From Ganoderma boninense (Eukaryota > Basidiomycota > Agaricomycetes > Polyporales > Polyporaceae): a stretch of DNA of 64,000 nucleotides. Below are positions 35,351 through 47,909 of this stretch, one piece after another; within the stretch, counting starts at the first letter, position 1; every line of letters begins with the position of its first letter. The stretch covers positions 2,610,389 to 2,674,388 of the forward strand of contig CM035309.1 in NCBI GenBank assembly GCA_002900995.3. The letters are read 5' to 3'. Under the pieces are notes generated by a model, which was not told where the DNA came from, did not search any database, and saw nothing but the letters and a program-made list of their open reading frames with translations. The position numbers and the translations under genes were made by a program.

Positions 35351-37910
35351 ATGTCATCCGTCCAGGCTCTACAGATACCTGCCGCCGTTGTGGCCGCCGT
35401 CTCCGAGACCCTCCCAGTGACCTTTGGTGCCTGGCTCATATGTGCTTGTGTAGGATGCATGTGAGTACCTGTACCACGACGCCCTCGTCTTTCATTTATC
35501 GCTCCTGGACCGTCTGACTTCTCGAGACAGGTTGTTCGGACTAACTGCGCATCAAACATACCGATATTTCCGTCTGTATCCTAAAGACGAACCGTCGTTG
35601 AAGCTACTCGTACGTCTAATATCGCGCCATGTTGTCTGAATGCTCACTGAAGACATGCAGGTCGTGGCGCTTCTGTGAGATCATTATCTCCCTCCCGCTT
35701 CAGCCATTGCTAACCGTGCATCCCAGAGTCTTGGATACCATGCACACAATTACGAACGTTCACTTATGGTATGAACCCTCTTCCCCTAGAAGCCGACTCG
35801 CACTTATCGCGTCGTCTTGAAGCTATTATTACCTTGTCATAAATTATTTGAACCCTACCGCCCTATCATCCGGTGTATGGTGAGCAATCTCATTCTGTTT
35901 TGTATAGTATATGTACTGACACGTAGGATGCCAGGTCTTTGCGTGTATGTCCTTCACTGCAACCTCCGATCCAAGTACGCTGACCCTTCCATAAGATTTC
36001 TATTGCAGAAACGGTACGATCATCAGCTCTGGGGGGGATGGAATGATAGGATTTGTTCGCTCACGCTGCGTTGACAGGCCCTCGTGATGCTCTTGTCCCA
36101 CTCGTGAGTGGCTATTGACGGTCAGACTGCCAAAGGAGATATTAACTGCCATTCCAGATTCTTTTTGCGCCGGATATTTCTATGTATGTGCATAGTCTGT
36201 GAGCAGCGAAATTGGAAGCTCACCTATATTGTGACGCCATCTGCCAGTGGGCGAGAGACGCCTGTTCCCTGTCCTTATCATCGTAAGAGCCTACTCTCAT
36301 GATGCATATGTGGAACGCGTGCTCACGAGACTACACAGGGCTTCCTCATGGTCTCTGAGTTGGGTGCGTCCGCCGTAATGATCTGTATATGCGTGCTGAA
36401 ACCTCATGCCGTGGCCTCATGGCAGCCTTCGCGACTGGTGAGCGCATCATCGAACTTCATTCCGGCTCCCATGACCTAATGCTGACATCCGGATCTTCGA
36501 CCAGCCGTTACCGTCATGACGTGAGTGGGCTACATCATCGTCTCTCAATCATCGGCTGACCGACGAGCATCGCGGCGTAGATTCATTCTAGTAACCTTCG
36601 AAGGGTTCTCAAGTCATATGGTGCTTTTCTGTCCGCTCGACCGACTCCTCTCCGTCTCTGACTCCTTCGTAGTGGATGATATGGGTTATGCTCGCAAATG
36701 CCGTCGTCATCGACGTTCTCCTCACGGGATGCCTCATATTCTTTCTTTGGAGAAGCAGAACAGGTTTCAGGAGGTGAGATTGGATTCGCCGCGCATTTGG
36801 AGCCACGACACTCACCCTTCCTCTCCTAGGACCGACAACCTTCTCGACGTTCTAATGGTGTACAGTATCAACACAGGTGCGCGAGGTATTGCATGCATCT
36901 ACACATGTCCGTAACCCTGAATTTTGATGCAAAGGCCTGTCGACTAGTCTTCTGACGCTGCCCGCGATGATCTGCGTGAGCACGCCTCCCGATGTTACTC
37001 TGCTTCATGTTGCATTGTAGCGTACTAACCGGTCCCTGTCTCGTAGTCCATTGTTATGCCAGAAAACTTACTATGGAGTGCGATATACGTCGTCGCCTCC
37101 AAGAGTAAGTCCTCTACATCATATTCCATACATACATTTTTACATTCCCTCCAGTGTACGCCAACTCTTTGCTTGCAGTGTACGGCATTTTATTTTGCGA
37201 TCCCAGTCGAGATCCCCCGGGACCTTCGAACACTCACTAACCCCCCTCTTCCCCCCAGACTCAACTCGCGCCGCTCGCTCATCGACAAAGGGCTCGAGGG
37301 CTTCGAGACCGGCTCCTTCGGGCTGCAAGTCATGGACGACCGCGACCCGCGCCCCTTCGACCTCAAAGCCGCGCCGCTCCCCAGCCCTCCCGCCCACCAC
37401 CACCGCCACCCCCTCAGCCCCCACCCTACACCAACATGAACTCGAACGCGCTCTCCAACTCGAACGCGCTCTCCAACTCGAACGCGCTCTCCAACTCGAA
37501 CGCGCTCTCCAACTCGAACGCGCTCACGAACAGCAACTCGAGCACGCTCGTGGCCCCGGGCCCCGGCGCGAGCCTGAAGGTGACGCCCCCCGCCTCTGCC
37601 TCTGCCTCTGCCTCTGCCGCTGTGCCCGTGTTCATCCCCGCACCTGACCGTGACCCCGCGCGCGGGAAATTGTGTACAGGTCGCGGACCGCGTGATCGAC
37701 ATCCAGGTCACGACGGAGACGTTCGTGCACATCCACCCCCCGCGCCCTCCGGCGACGTACGCGTCCGGCGCCCGCGCGGGGCTCGCGCGCGCCACCGCGC
37801 CGAGCAGGAGCCCCGCGAGCGGGAGCGGGAGCGGCGCGAGCCTCCTGGGCCCAGTGGGGGCCCCGGGGCCAAGCGACGACCCGGCGTCCGACGGGGGTGA
37901 GTCTGTGTGA
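35351..37910 (+). CDS. DUF6534 membrane protein, gene C; tail frameshifted in C-rich run
   Basis: First exon from ATG 35351 (MSSVQALQIPAAVVAAVSET, then LPVTFGAWLICACVGCM), then LFGLTAHQTYRYFRLYPKDE, VLDTMHTITNVHL, CYYYLVINYLNPTALSSGVW, FFLRRIF, the DUF6534 core WMIWVMLANAVVIDVLLTGC followed by LIFFLWRSRTGF, TDNLLDVLMVYSINTGLSTS, a VYANSLLAVLNSRRSLID junction and SFGLQVMDDRDPRPFDLKAA. From there frame 0 runs to a TGA at 37437-37439. Shifting frame in the preceding CCC/CAC-rich tract gives a Pro run and TNMNSNALSN, then ASLK, an intron ending about 37679, and VADRVIDIQVTTETFVHIHP to stop 37910. Gene D has the same ending (VADTVIDIKVTTETFVDIP) without a break, so a 1-nt frameshift or sequencing error at about 37380-37430 is likely. 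Divergent partner of MFS copy 1. Function unknown. Confidence 0.65.
37439..37528 (+). repeat. 18-bp coding tandem repeat (NSNALS), 5 units
   Basis: Four units AACTCGAACGCGCTCTCC plus a fifth ending in CACG. In the family-consistent frame each encodes NSNALS. It lies in the cytoplasmic tail of gene C and is absent from gene D at the same place, so it expanded after the duplication. Confidence 0.85.
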
Positions 37911-38579
37911 GCGGAGCATGACAGAGCATGCGATGGAGTCGGGAGAAGGCGGATTAAGGTGCGAGGGGGCTGGCGTTCTCTTCGCGATGTGGGAAGCTGC
38001 ATTGCGAGCCGGGTGTTGTTCGGTGCTCGGAGCTGGGCTGAGGGTTGCGGATGAGTGCTGTGGACACGAATCCGTAGCACGTACGTCGGCGTATGTATAT
38101 CTGTCAGGTGTGGTATGTATGGAGGTGGTGGCTCGAGCTGACAGGATGTCGGCGCGCATGTGCAGGAACAGGCTGCCAGCTGGTGGGTTTTCGCTCAGCG
38201 AGGCCTCACGCGCATACTGCAGCCAAACATCAGGCCTCGACAGCGCGACACGCACCGATGTGCTTGTGTGCGCACCAAACCCACGGGTGTATGCATTCTG
38301 CAACGGCGCCGAAACCGCAATCAAGGAGCGTACAAGGTTCAAGAACATATAATTACAACGTCCGAACTTCTTCGCGTATTCGCGTCCACAAGAAATCTCA
38401 GCTCGTACGTAGGGGGTACAATAGGCGCACCAGTAGAAGTGGAACTAACTAATGGTTCTAACGACGCAGGACTCACTATAATCAAGTGAAAGACAGGTAA
38501 CTAATCAACAAGTCTCCACTAAAGTCACTATGTAAATCTGAAGCCACTCCTCCACCTCCCAACGCAGCCAACCCAACCA
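37911..38579. other. Spacer between gene C and P450
   Basis: Convergent intergenic region (gene C + strand, P450 - strand) with the probable 3' ends of both. Nothing else recognised. Confidence 0.35.
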
Positions 38580-40947
38580 TCACTGTGGCCGCGGCGCGAA
38601 CGTCAGCCGGCACTCCCTCGCCGCCGGCTGGACCATCTGGACGCAGATGCCCCGCGCACGGGACGCCGAGGGGAAGAAAGGGCCCTATCAGCTTCTCATG
38701 ATTCTGCCGCAAAATTGACTGCGGCCACTCACGAAGGCATCTCTCGGCGCCATTGTGGTTTCGCTCGTCTCGCGCGGGTCCGCAGAAAGATCGAAATTGA
38801 GGACGAGCGCGGCGAGCGTCGCGCGGAAGACAATCTGCGCCTGGTAGCGCCCCGGGCACGCGCGTGTCCCCGCCCCGAACGGCATGAGGTGCTGCGCCAT
38901 GCTGCGGGCAACGAGCGATTAGTGCTGCCTTCGTAGAACCGAACCCCCAGCCAGGATGTTTGAAGGGTGCGAGGGAAGACGAAGGGGCGGAGGGGCGGCC
39001 GAAAGGGGAGAAGGGCGGGCAGTGGCCGCCACCGCGGAAAAGGAAGGGGGAAGCAAGGGAGCCATGATGCATAATACCGAAGAATGCACTCACTTGGCGA
39101 GCCGCTCCCCGTCGTCGGCGTGCGACGGGAGCCAGCGCTCGGGACAGAACACCTCCGGGGAGGGGAAGACGTCCGGGTCGCGATGCATGCTCCACGCCTG
39201 CGTGCCGACGATGGTCCCGGGCGGGATCTCGAACCCGAGGATGTCGAACGAGTGCGCGTGCGCGCCGCCGCCCTTGTCGGGCACGACGCGCTCGAGCAGC
39301 GCGGACACCGCGCCGTACATCCGAAAGCCTGCGCGAGGGGGCAAAGCAACAAGCGTTAGTAAGGCGTCGGTGCTCTGGCGCGCGCGCGCGACGCATGCCA
39401 CTCGGCTGCGCGCAATCAGGGATAGGCGGCCGGGGTGGGTGCACGCCGGGGCAATGTACCTTCGTTGAGGAACGCGCTCAGGTACGGCTGCTCCCCGAGG
39501 ACCCTGTGGTCGGGGATTGTGCGGCGGTCGGGGATGACCTCATCGAGCTCGTCGCGAAGGCGCTGGACCACATCCGGACGACGGCTGAGCTCCCAGAGCA
39601 TGAATCCGAACGTCACCGCGGAAGTGTCCACCCCTGCGACGCTGAACGCGGCCAAAACGGTGTTGGTTAGATGTTGCGGTGGGATGCGAGGATAAATGAA
39701 TTGTTGACATACAGATGTGAGATGCACTCCGAGACGATGTCTTGGTCGGAAAGGGCGTCCTTCGACCCTGACGCCTGTTGCGCTAGCATGCGTAGCATGA
39801 GAGGCGTTGACTTGTCGCAGGGACCTGACCACTGATCCGGCTGCGGTGGGTCTGACTGCAGCCCATGCAGACGCTGCCGGACAAACTAGACGCGAGGAAA
39901 GTCAGTTAAACGCGATGTCGCAGGATCCGATCCGACATCTTCATAGAACACGCACTGACGCCAGGACATTGTCGGACTGGTATATGCTCTTCCAACGCGC
40001 GTGCGGTAGATATGCCAGGGCAGACCAAATGGAGGACGGAATGGAGCTGTGCTATGGTTCCTGCGTCAGAGGCAAGGTGAATGCTACACGGAGGAAAGCA
40101 TACCAAGATAGCTCGGAGGAAGAAATCCCGAACAGCATCACAAATGGGGTCCTTTACGTTGGAAGCGAAGTTGTTGAGCGCGATGGGAGGCAGGCCAAAC
40201 ACGGTAGTCCGTATGATATCGACCAGAAGGTGACGGAGAGTATGAATGGAGTCTATCGAGCCTGACGGTCGCGTATCCAAGACCTTCACGAAGTTAGGCA
40301 AGGGGAACGAATTAATTGAAGTTCGCAGTTAGTGCGTAGGTAAGCACCTCACCTCAACCAGCCGTGTAACGCATTCCTGGATGTGTGGCTCAAAACGAAC
40401 GATGTGAGACATCGCATAGTGGGATGCGAAGGTCCTCCGCCTCTTATTATGCTCGACCTCCGAGAGCGAGGTCATTCTGGGGCCGACAATCAATTTATGG
40501 GCGCGGGAAGGGAGGAAGCGCGGCTTACGAGTGGTCGTGATCGTCGCTATGGGTAGTCGAACAAGTCAACAGCCAGACTGTGGGGCGAAAGACGGAAGAA
40601 ACGTACGCCATGAGAGCCTTGTAAAATGGGCTCTTCTCCAATCTATGCATACAATAGACATTCTTCATTGCATCTCGGTCGCAAAACACAACTCTCTTGG
40701 GTCCAACTCGGACGATCGGACCGTAGCGCGCGAAGAGGGAGTGGAGGGTGTTGCATTGAATAAACCTCGCCGCGACAACGAGGATGTATGTGTCGGAAAT
40801 GGCGGCGTACCAAGGGCCTGGGATGCCAGAGAGCGGGGAGAAATAGGCATTATACACCAGAGTTACGCCCATATATGCAGCGTACAACCCCAGGGCCCCG
40901 ACAAGGAGCTCCCCATCTATCGCAGATAGAAGGTTGCAGTGGACCAT
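38580..40947 (-). CDS. Cytochrome P450 monooxygenase
   Basis: Ten or so exons from ATG 40947 to stop 38580, about 550 residues. The N-terminus has one membrane anchor (LLVGALGLYAAYMGVTLVY), then the Pro-rich hinge SPLSGIPGPW. Helix C region: HNKRRRTFASHYAMSHIV. I helix: VAGVDTSAVTF, the (A/G)Gx(D/E)T oxygen-activation motif; the acceptor just before it was chosen to keep this frame. K helix ExxR: NEGFRMYG, split by an intron between E and G. PERF region: DVFPSPEVFCPERWLP. Heme-binding loop: FGAGTRACPG with the axial Cys. All hallmark residues are present, so it should be an active ER-bound monooxygenase. Substrate unknown; fungal P450s of this type act in detoxification or secondary metabolism. 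It lies between the two arms of the MFS-DUF6534 inverted duplication. Exact limits of the first intron and the last exon are less certain. Confidence 0.85.
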
Positions 40948-43546
40948 CGCCGGGGAATTGTGTCCAAGGGGGCGGGGAGCGGGGTGGAGGTCTGCAACGA
41001 CTCGACGAGCAGCCGGGGGGTATAGAAGAGCAAGGTGGACGACCGTGTTAGCGCTCGTTGTGGGCGCGAGGGGAACCGTGTGATTGTCTGAGCGATTGAC
41101 CAACGCCTAGCGAGACCTCGGGGCAATCCCATGAAGGCCCTCATGATAAGATCCCAGGATCAAGTTCCAGGACTGTGAAGAGCCCCTCTCGCTTCCAAAA
41201 ATTCACCAGTCAGCCCAGAAACAAGCCATGCATTGGTTCGCCGCATACCCGAAACGGGCTCAGCACGCTAAGTACATGGTCACAGGCAGCCCGCGCGCGG
41301 ACACGCCAAGGACACTAGGGGCCACTGCAACTGGCCATGAAACGATTCACATGGCCCATTCTCGCCCACAAGGAACCCAGTTAATGCTCGTGACATGAAG
41401 CATCCCGCGGATCCACCGTAGTTCAGTGCCAGACACCGACCAAGTGGACACGGGCGATGCTTCAGGGGTAGGGGAGGAATGTGAGAGTCCGCCGAGACGG
41501 GGAGGAGGGGGTACTTGGAGGGCAAGGCACGATCTTAATTGTGAGGAGGTGGGAATGCGACTTCCTAATGTACGACTGGTATGTACTTGCCTTTGACCCG
41601 TTTATACGACGCAGCTCCCTTCCGCCCTTCCCTGAACAACAATGGACATGTGCGGATGGCAACGAGCCAACGAAGCCTCCGTCCGCACGTGACGAGCGGA
41701 CCCATGCCTGGGACTTGAGAACCGCATCTGCGGCGACGATACTTGTGGAAAAGCGGCACGGCTTCTAGATCGCACCTATTGCACACGACGGCGTGGAATC
41801 CTAGGTTTCGTAAATGTCCGACAGGTGCAGCAATGTGTCGTAAATGAAACCAATCGTTCGCTAGCCCAGGGAGAGCAGAAAAGGAAGACGAAGGGAATCA
41901 AAGACGCTCCCTCAGCAGGAATGAGCGGCAAGCTGATCTCTCAATCCAGTCTGGACCTGTTGCGTCGTGACGTGCGAGCGTTGGACAGCGAGAAGATGGA
42001 AGCCGTAGCGGACCCTAGAGCGGAAATGGAGTGCCTTGAATACCTGAGCGAAGGGAGTTGAGCAATGCAAGCACTGTATCCAGAAACCAAGTTCATTTCT
42101 GCAGAAAGCAAGTGAGAGTCAGACGGAAGGAGGAGAAACGAGGGCAACTTGCCTAACGCCACGTGGAAACCCGTTGAAGTTAACATTCCCACGCCCATAA
42201 TCGGTAATGAGCGCCGAGCGGCAGGCAGCTGAGGTTCAAAACGCTCATGCTCAGGCCATGGTCGTTCATTATAGTCTGATACATTAACAAGGTCCCGTTA
42301 AACGTGGAGAGACCTCCGACTGGCCGCGGTGCGTTTCAGGTAGAACAGGGAGCCCTCATGCAGGCGAGCGTCTTTCCTTCTCAAGTATACTGTCTGACTG
42401 ACCACAACGGCTCGGATAATGGGGGCAGCCCCGCAGGAGATGAAGTGACAACACTGGCAATCAACCTTCGGTCTCTCGTGCACTCAGGTAAGTGACCGAG
42501 GTACCTCTCTCCATATTTGCCTCCTGCCAGTGCCCGTTACAGAGGAGCTCGTGGACGAGCTCCCTGTCTGTCCCGCTGTACGACTGGAAGAATTTTCACT
42601 ACGAGGCGGAGGGCCGTAAGGAGCCTGAGTATAAGGACGCGTAAAACAGTCCTTTTTGCAGATATGCAGCTTTTGGTATGGGCGTCTGTGATTCTGTCCG
42701 TCGCCTTCGGAACCCCTACGAGCTTGGGAAGCTAGGGCCAACCACGTGAGAAATTATTTGTTAGAAGCATGCCATGAAGATGAGCTCACGCCGAAATTCG
42801 AGCTTCGAAAGATGGCGGAAATATCGCTGACGCCGTGGTCACAGGAGTTTTAGCGAAATCGCTTCTCGACGGACGCTGATACGAGACGGAAGAATCGGAC
42901 CCATCGCATCCAAAACAAAAAGACCAGACCCGTCTCGGCCTTCACCAATTTCACTGGGCTGCGATGCCCGTCCTACAGTCACGTTGAACAACATTTCCAT
43001 ACCCATCCGAACCATGGGCGAGGGCCACGGAAGGAGTGGTCAGACTCGCGCCGAGGGCATCGAGGTGAGCTTTCAGGCAGGCGCCTTTCACCTTCATGTG
43101 ATTTCCGACATCCGGCAACAGTTATCTCCGCATCCGCTCACGCCAAATGGCGTGAAAGACTTCACTCTAGGCTCGGACGACGCAGTGAACCACATTCCGA
43201 GCCCTTCGCCCCCGCGTAGCTTTCCGAACCCTCTCTGTGGCCGTACAAGTTTGCTTTTGGCGGACAATGAAGGGTTTTGCACGTTACGGGTATCTTGTCG
43301 CATCGGTGAGCTCATTATCGGTGCGCGGTCCTCGGAACAGACTTGAATTGACTCCTTCACCCCATGCCACCCGGCTCAATCGAAGCCACTAGTGGTCAGT
43401 GCCGACTTGCTTCCATGTCCGCTTCCGGGATTGCGACTTCTCCGGAAGGGGCAGTGTAGCCTGGATGAGCGGCGAGGGCAGCGGACACAGCGGACGCCGC
43501 CTCATCGGCAACAGCTGAGAGCTGAGCACGGAATTTGAAGTACTTA
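40948..43546. other. Region without confident gene, upstream of P450
   Basis: About 2.6 kb. Around 42330-42640 on the + strand a possible exon pair exists; one frame ends LYDWKNFHYEAEGRKEPEYK and then DA-stop, which looks like a natural C-terminus, but I could not connect it to an N-terminus or family. A 120-codon + frame at 42984-43346 is also unrecognised. Confidence 0.3.
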
Positions 43547-43929
43547 CAGTGCCTTGCATAATTGCGTGAACGCGCCGAAAAATTCCTGCAGGCGCCTATA
43601 TGCTCGCCTACCAAATCAGGACGCCTGGGAAGCTTCAGAAGCGAGTTGGTGACCTTGATGTGACATGTCTCTTGGATGGCATGGGTGCCTCCCGAAGCAG
43701 CTGAGGGCCCAAATGGTACACTAGGAGGCCCGTTGAGAACCACTGAGCTCTCCAGGAAGTAGACAAGCGTGGGGGACAAGGGGAACAGTCAGGCTGAAGT
43801 TACGACCAGGAGAGGCGCACAGGCGGCGTTGGCGTTGCATGTGACCGTGATCCATCCGCATTTGGTAGGCGAGGTATAAGCGCCTGCTGGGGATTTTTCG
43901 GCGCGTTCACGCAATTATGCAAGGCACTG
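43547..43929. mobile_element. 383-bp MITE, copy 2
   Basis: Same orientation, length and apparently identical sequence as copy 1 at 26210-26592, again flanked by TA on each side. The flanks outside the TA differ between copies, which confirms the ends. Confidence 0.9.
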
Positions 43930-45657
43930 TACTGTACAGGGTCTCGAACCTCGAACTCCGAGCCCGAGTCTCGCATACGCTCGCGGGATCGTGCGCGCAT
44001 GTTTTCCGCCGCCCATTGTTTGTCGCTGTTTATTCCTGTGTGCGGACCGTGGGGACCAAATCCCACCATCTCAACATCAGCTCTGCTCGACTCCACCTTT
44101 CCCTCTAAGTCCCTTGGCAGCCTCACGCCTTTCGTGCTCCCCGTGGCCGGCGGTGATGGGAGAAGAAAGACTGCCGAGAGGGTCGTCTGACCAGGTGCCT
44201 TCACGGGCCGACGACCATGGGCCTCGAGCTGCTATCTTGGTGCGTGTCTGGGAATTGCGCGTTCGGTCGGGGTAGATGTTTTATTAAATACAATAGGAAG
44301 CATGATAGAAAAATCGCACCTGAAAACATAATCATAATATTTGCGCCAGCTCGATGGACATAGCCGATGGAAGAGAGAGGATACTAGGCCGCCCTCGGAT
44401 GGGAGAATTGGCTTGCTGGAAGGGAAATGAGCCGACGAGTTCTCGTGCTCCCGACCTCACCTGGGGCCGCTCAGTCCCCATAGGCCTCATGTTCTTGTGA
44501 AGGTGAAGGGAAGGTCGCCTTCTGGTCTATACCTTCCCCCTCTCAATTATGAACAATGGCCAGTGTAGGGTGCGTCCCTCAGTGCTGAATATCTGCCAAT
44601 ACGTATGTCAGCCTCGTCGGGACGTGTCGTTATTCCTGGGTATAGATAAGCGCACGCAAGGGGAAGACCACACTCAGGACGTCCGCTTCACGGCATCCTG
44701 TCGCTGTGTACATGGTATATGTAAAGCTGACGCGTGTGCTAGGGTGATAATACCACTGGCTTGAGATGCTTAACGTAACTCATGCAGCTTCGACCAGGTG
44801 AAGGTACAACCTCCTGTCTGGGAGGTGCTTGAATCACTTTTCTATTTCCACAGGTCAGCTTCTACGCAAAGATGCCTGCTCCAACTTGATGGAGATTGAG
44901 GATGGACTGGCTGCGTATGTCATATCGCCCACATGACATATAGGTGCTTTCAAAACTTTCTGTGGGAAGGAAATTCTACCTTGCACAGTAATCGTAGAGT
45001 TCAGGTCGCTGAACAAGGCACATCAATGCTTCACCTGTTACTGGGTTTTCTCGCCTGGTTGTTTTTACCTTGGGCTGAATGTCGTACCAACCTGGTATAG
45101 CCCTGCGAAGCTGTCGCGACAACCACATGCCGGCGAACTTGTGGCGTGAGTGTACTTCTGCAGCTTCCTGATGCAATGAGGCGGCACCGACTTAGCATGA
45201 TCAAAGCCGTCTGTTTACGAACACAGGTATGAGGAACCATCCTTCATAGAATATGATAGTTGCCACACCACTTCCCCGAGTTCTCCCCAAACAAACTTAA
45301 AGACCTTGCAAAATCAAACCGGGTGCGTTGGATGCGAATTGCGGCGGAACGTGTCACTTCGGCTCGGCTCCACAAGTGCGAGGCCCTTCGTCTGATACAG
45401 ACTCAGCATGCGAGATGCTTTAGCTCGGTGCGACCACAGAGACGCGCGTCAAGCCAATCAGCCCGGAAGCCACTCCATGACAGTTGACAGAACGAACGCC
45501 GTCGGTATTGCGGAAAAATACAATCCCTGTGCTACAGTGCCTAGCCGCTACATTCTCCTGTCCGACGACAACAATCCGAAGCCACACCGGGAAGAAGTCC
45601 ACACCACACACCGAAAGATCCTTGACAGCTCAAACTCCGTACCAGCCAGACGCGCCG
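43930..45657. other. Region without confident gene, downstream of gene D
   Basis: Short open frames only. No family motif, RNA or repeat recognised. Confidence 0.3.
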
Positions 45658-47909
45658 TCAGAGGGAATCCCGGTCGTCGGACCGATCGTCGTCGGGGAGG
45701 CGTGCCGCGCCGTTCTCCCCGCGTCCCCGCGCGTGGCCATGGCCATGGTGGGAAGCGGGAATGTCCACGAATGTCTCTGTTGTCACTTTGATGTCAATCA
45801 CCGTGTCCGCGACCTGTCGGCACCGATGCGGTGTCAGGCGCATGCCAGAGGGGGCAGACGTACAGAGGACGAGTCGGCGGACGTGGCACCACCGCTGCCG
45901 GTGCTCACCTTCAGGTTCGACGGGGTGTTCACACCGGCGGCGCTCATTGGGGGCGGCGCGGGAGAGTGGTGCAGGGGGGTCTTGAAGTCGAGCGGGCGCA
46001 GCTCACGCGGGTCCACGATCTGCAGCCCGAACGAGCCAGTCTCGAAGCCCTCCATGCCCTTGTCTATCAGGGAACGGCGCGAGTTGAGTCTAGCGAGAGG
46101 CGAAATGAATCAGCGGCCGTCGTCGTATGGTCTCAACAGAGTTCTGAAAGATGGCGCACTCACACGGCTAGCAGAGAGTTTGCGTACACTGTGGATGTCG
46201 TCAATATTCGCGCACGGAGCACGGAGAGAAAGACTTACTCTTAGATGCGATGACGTAGATTGCGCTCCATATGAGGTTGTCTGGCATGATGATCGCCTGA
46301 GACGTACAGGACAGGCGATTAGCAAGTGGACCGCAGTTGGCATAAAGTCATACGGCGTGCTCACGCAAATCATGGCCGGGAGTGTGAGAAGGCTCGTGGA
46401 GAGACCTTTTTACCAGAATTCAGGGAGATAGCAACCCGTTAGCACAAACATACGCACCAGTATTGATTGTGTAGACCATCAAGACATCGAGGAGGTTGTC
46501 CGTCCTAGAAGCCACGCGCTAAGCAGTCAATACTGAGTAGTTGCATATGGGTTAATCTCGGCGCACCTCTTGAATCCAGTTCTGCTTCGCCAAAGGTAGA
46601 AGATGAGGCAGCTCGTGACAAGAAGGTCGATTACGACGGCGTTCGCGAGCATCACCCAAATCATCCACTGAGACAGACTCAGCTTCAAGCATGCCAGAGT
46701 GAGATAACGCTACGTACCATATGACTCTTGAACGCGTCGAAAGACACCAGGACAAATCTACGCGACCGGTTTCAGAAAGCTTGACCAGGACAAGGGGGAG
46801 ACGACGTACGTCATGACGGTAACGGCTGTTTTTTACGATCAGCTCTCTGACGTATGTCTCATGTTCAGAAAGACGGGGCTTACCAATGGCAAATGCTGAT
46901 AGCAGGTTTGAGAATCAACGGCGCCGACTTTGGAAACCTTTTAGGACTCACCGAGCTCAGACAACATCAGGATACCCTGGTTATCTCGGTCAGAACATTC
47001 AGCACAAACTGAGAGTAAATCTTCTTACAATGGCAAGCACAGGGACTATCTGCCTCTCTCCCACTGCAAATGACGTCAGCAGACAGCAACAGTGTCAAGG
47101 CTAACCAGGACGCATACGAAGGAAGATTCGTCGCAAAAAGAACCTGTTACGTCATACGTCAGAACACCCTGACCAGAGACAAGGAACATGTCACTGACGC
47201 GTGTGAGACGAGCATCACGAGAGCCTGGAAAGAACCTGTCAGCGGACATGGGTATATACACGCGGTAATTCTGCCGTACCGTTTCTGTGATTGAGATCTT
47301 TGGCGGCGGTCAGAATCACGGACAGCAGTTAAGCGTAATACATACTCGCAAGGACCTAAGACCTCGTCAGTAAGTTGATTGGCGATGCTCACAATGTTTA
47401 TACTCACCAGACTCCAACTCCTAGGGCGGTAGGGTTCAAATAATTTATGACGAGATAATAGTAACTTCGAACGGAAGTTCAGATACCCTGGCCGTTTCGT
47501 GAGGAAGGGAGATCGCACCATAGGTGAATGTTCGTGACTGTGTGCAAAGTGTCCAATATCCTGACAGGGCAGTTCAGTAGGGAAGCCAACGAAAGAGTGT
47601 CCTACTTACAGAAGTGCGAAGACCTGCACGCCACTGTTAGCGTTCGAACGGAACAGTCGGAGTGAAGCTCACCAGCAGCTTCAACTTCGGTCCGTCTTCA
47701 GGATACAGACGGAAATAACGGTACGTTTGATGCGTTGTCAGTCCAAACAACCTGTGGCGCGAGGTTAGAGGAGTGGACAAAAGAGCAGGTCGCCGTACTC
47801 ACATGCATCCTACGCTGGCGCATATGAGCCACGCGCCAAAGGTCTTTGGGAGCTCATCTGCGACGAGGGCTTCAATGGCGGGGGGTACTAGAGGTTGACT
47901 GGATGTCAT
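45658..47909 (-). CDS. DUF6534 membrane protein, gene D (mirror copy of gene C)
   Basis: Starts at ATG 47909: MTSSQPLVPPAIEALVADEL, then PKTFGAWLICASVGCM, closely matching gene C. Next LFGLTTHQTYRYFRLYPEDG, the FFLRRIFLR piece near 47110, the core WMIWVMLANAVVIDLLVTSC with LIFYLWRSRTGF, TDNLLDVLMVYTINTG, then LNSRRSLIDKGMEGFETGSF with GLQIVDPRELRPLDF. The last exon after a ~70-bp intron is VADTVIDIKVTTETFVDIPA to the stop at 45658. The order of helices and intron positions follows gene C, but the tail stays in frame and lacks the NSNALS repeat. It is the divergent partner of MFS copy 2, as gene C is of MFS copy 1, which defines the inverted duplication. DUF6534 proteins are multi-helix basidiomycete membrane proteins of unknown function. 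Some exon joins in 46700-47300 are not fully resolved. Confidence 0.65.

Noticed and set aside
37439..37528. Tandem repeat resembling an array
   Set aside because: Units are contiguous 18-mers without spacers and lie in a coding tail; not CRISPR.
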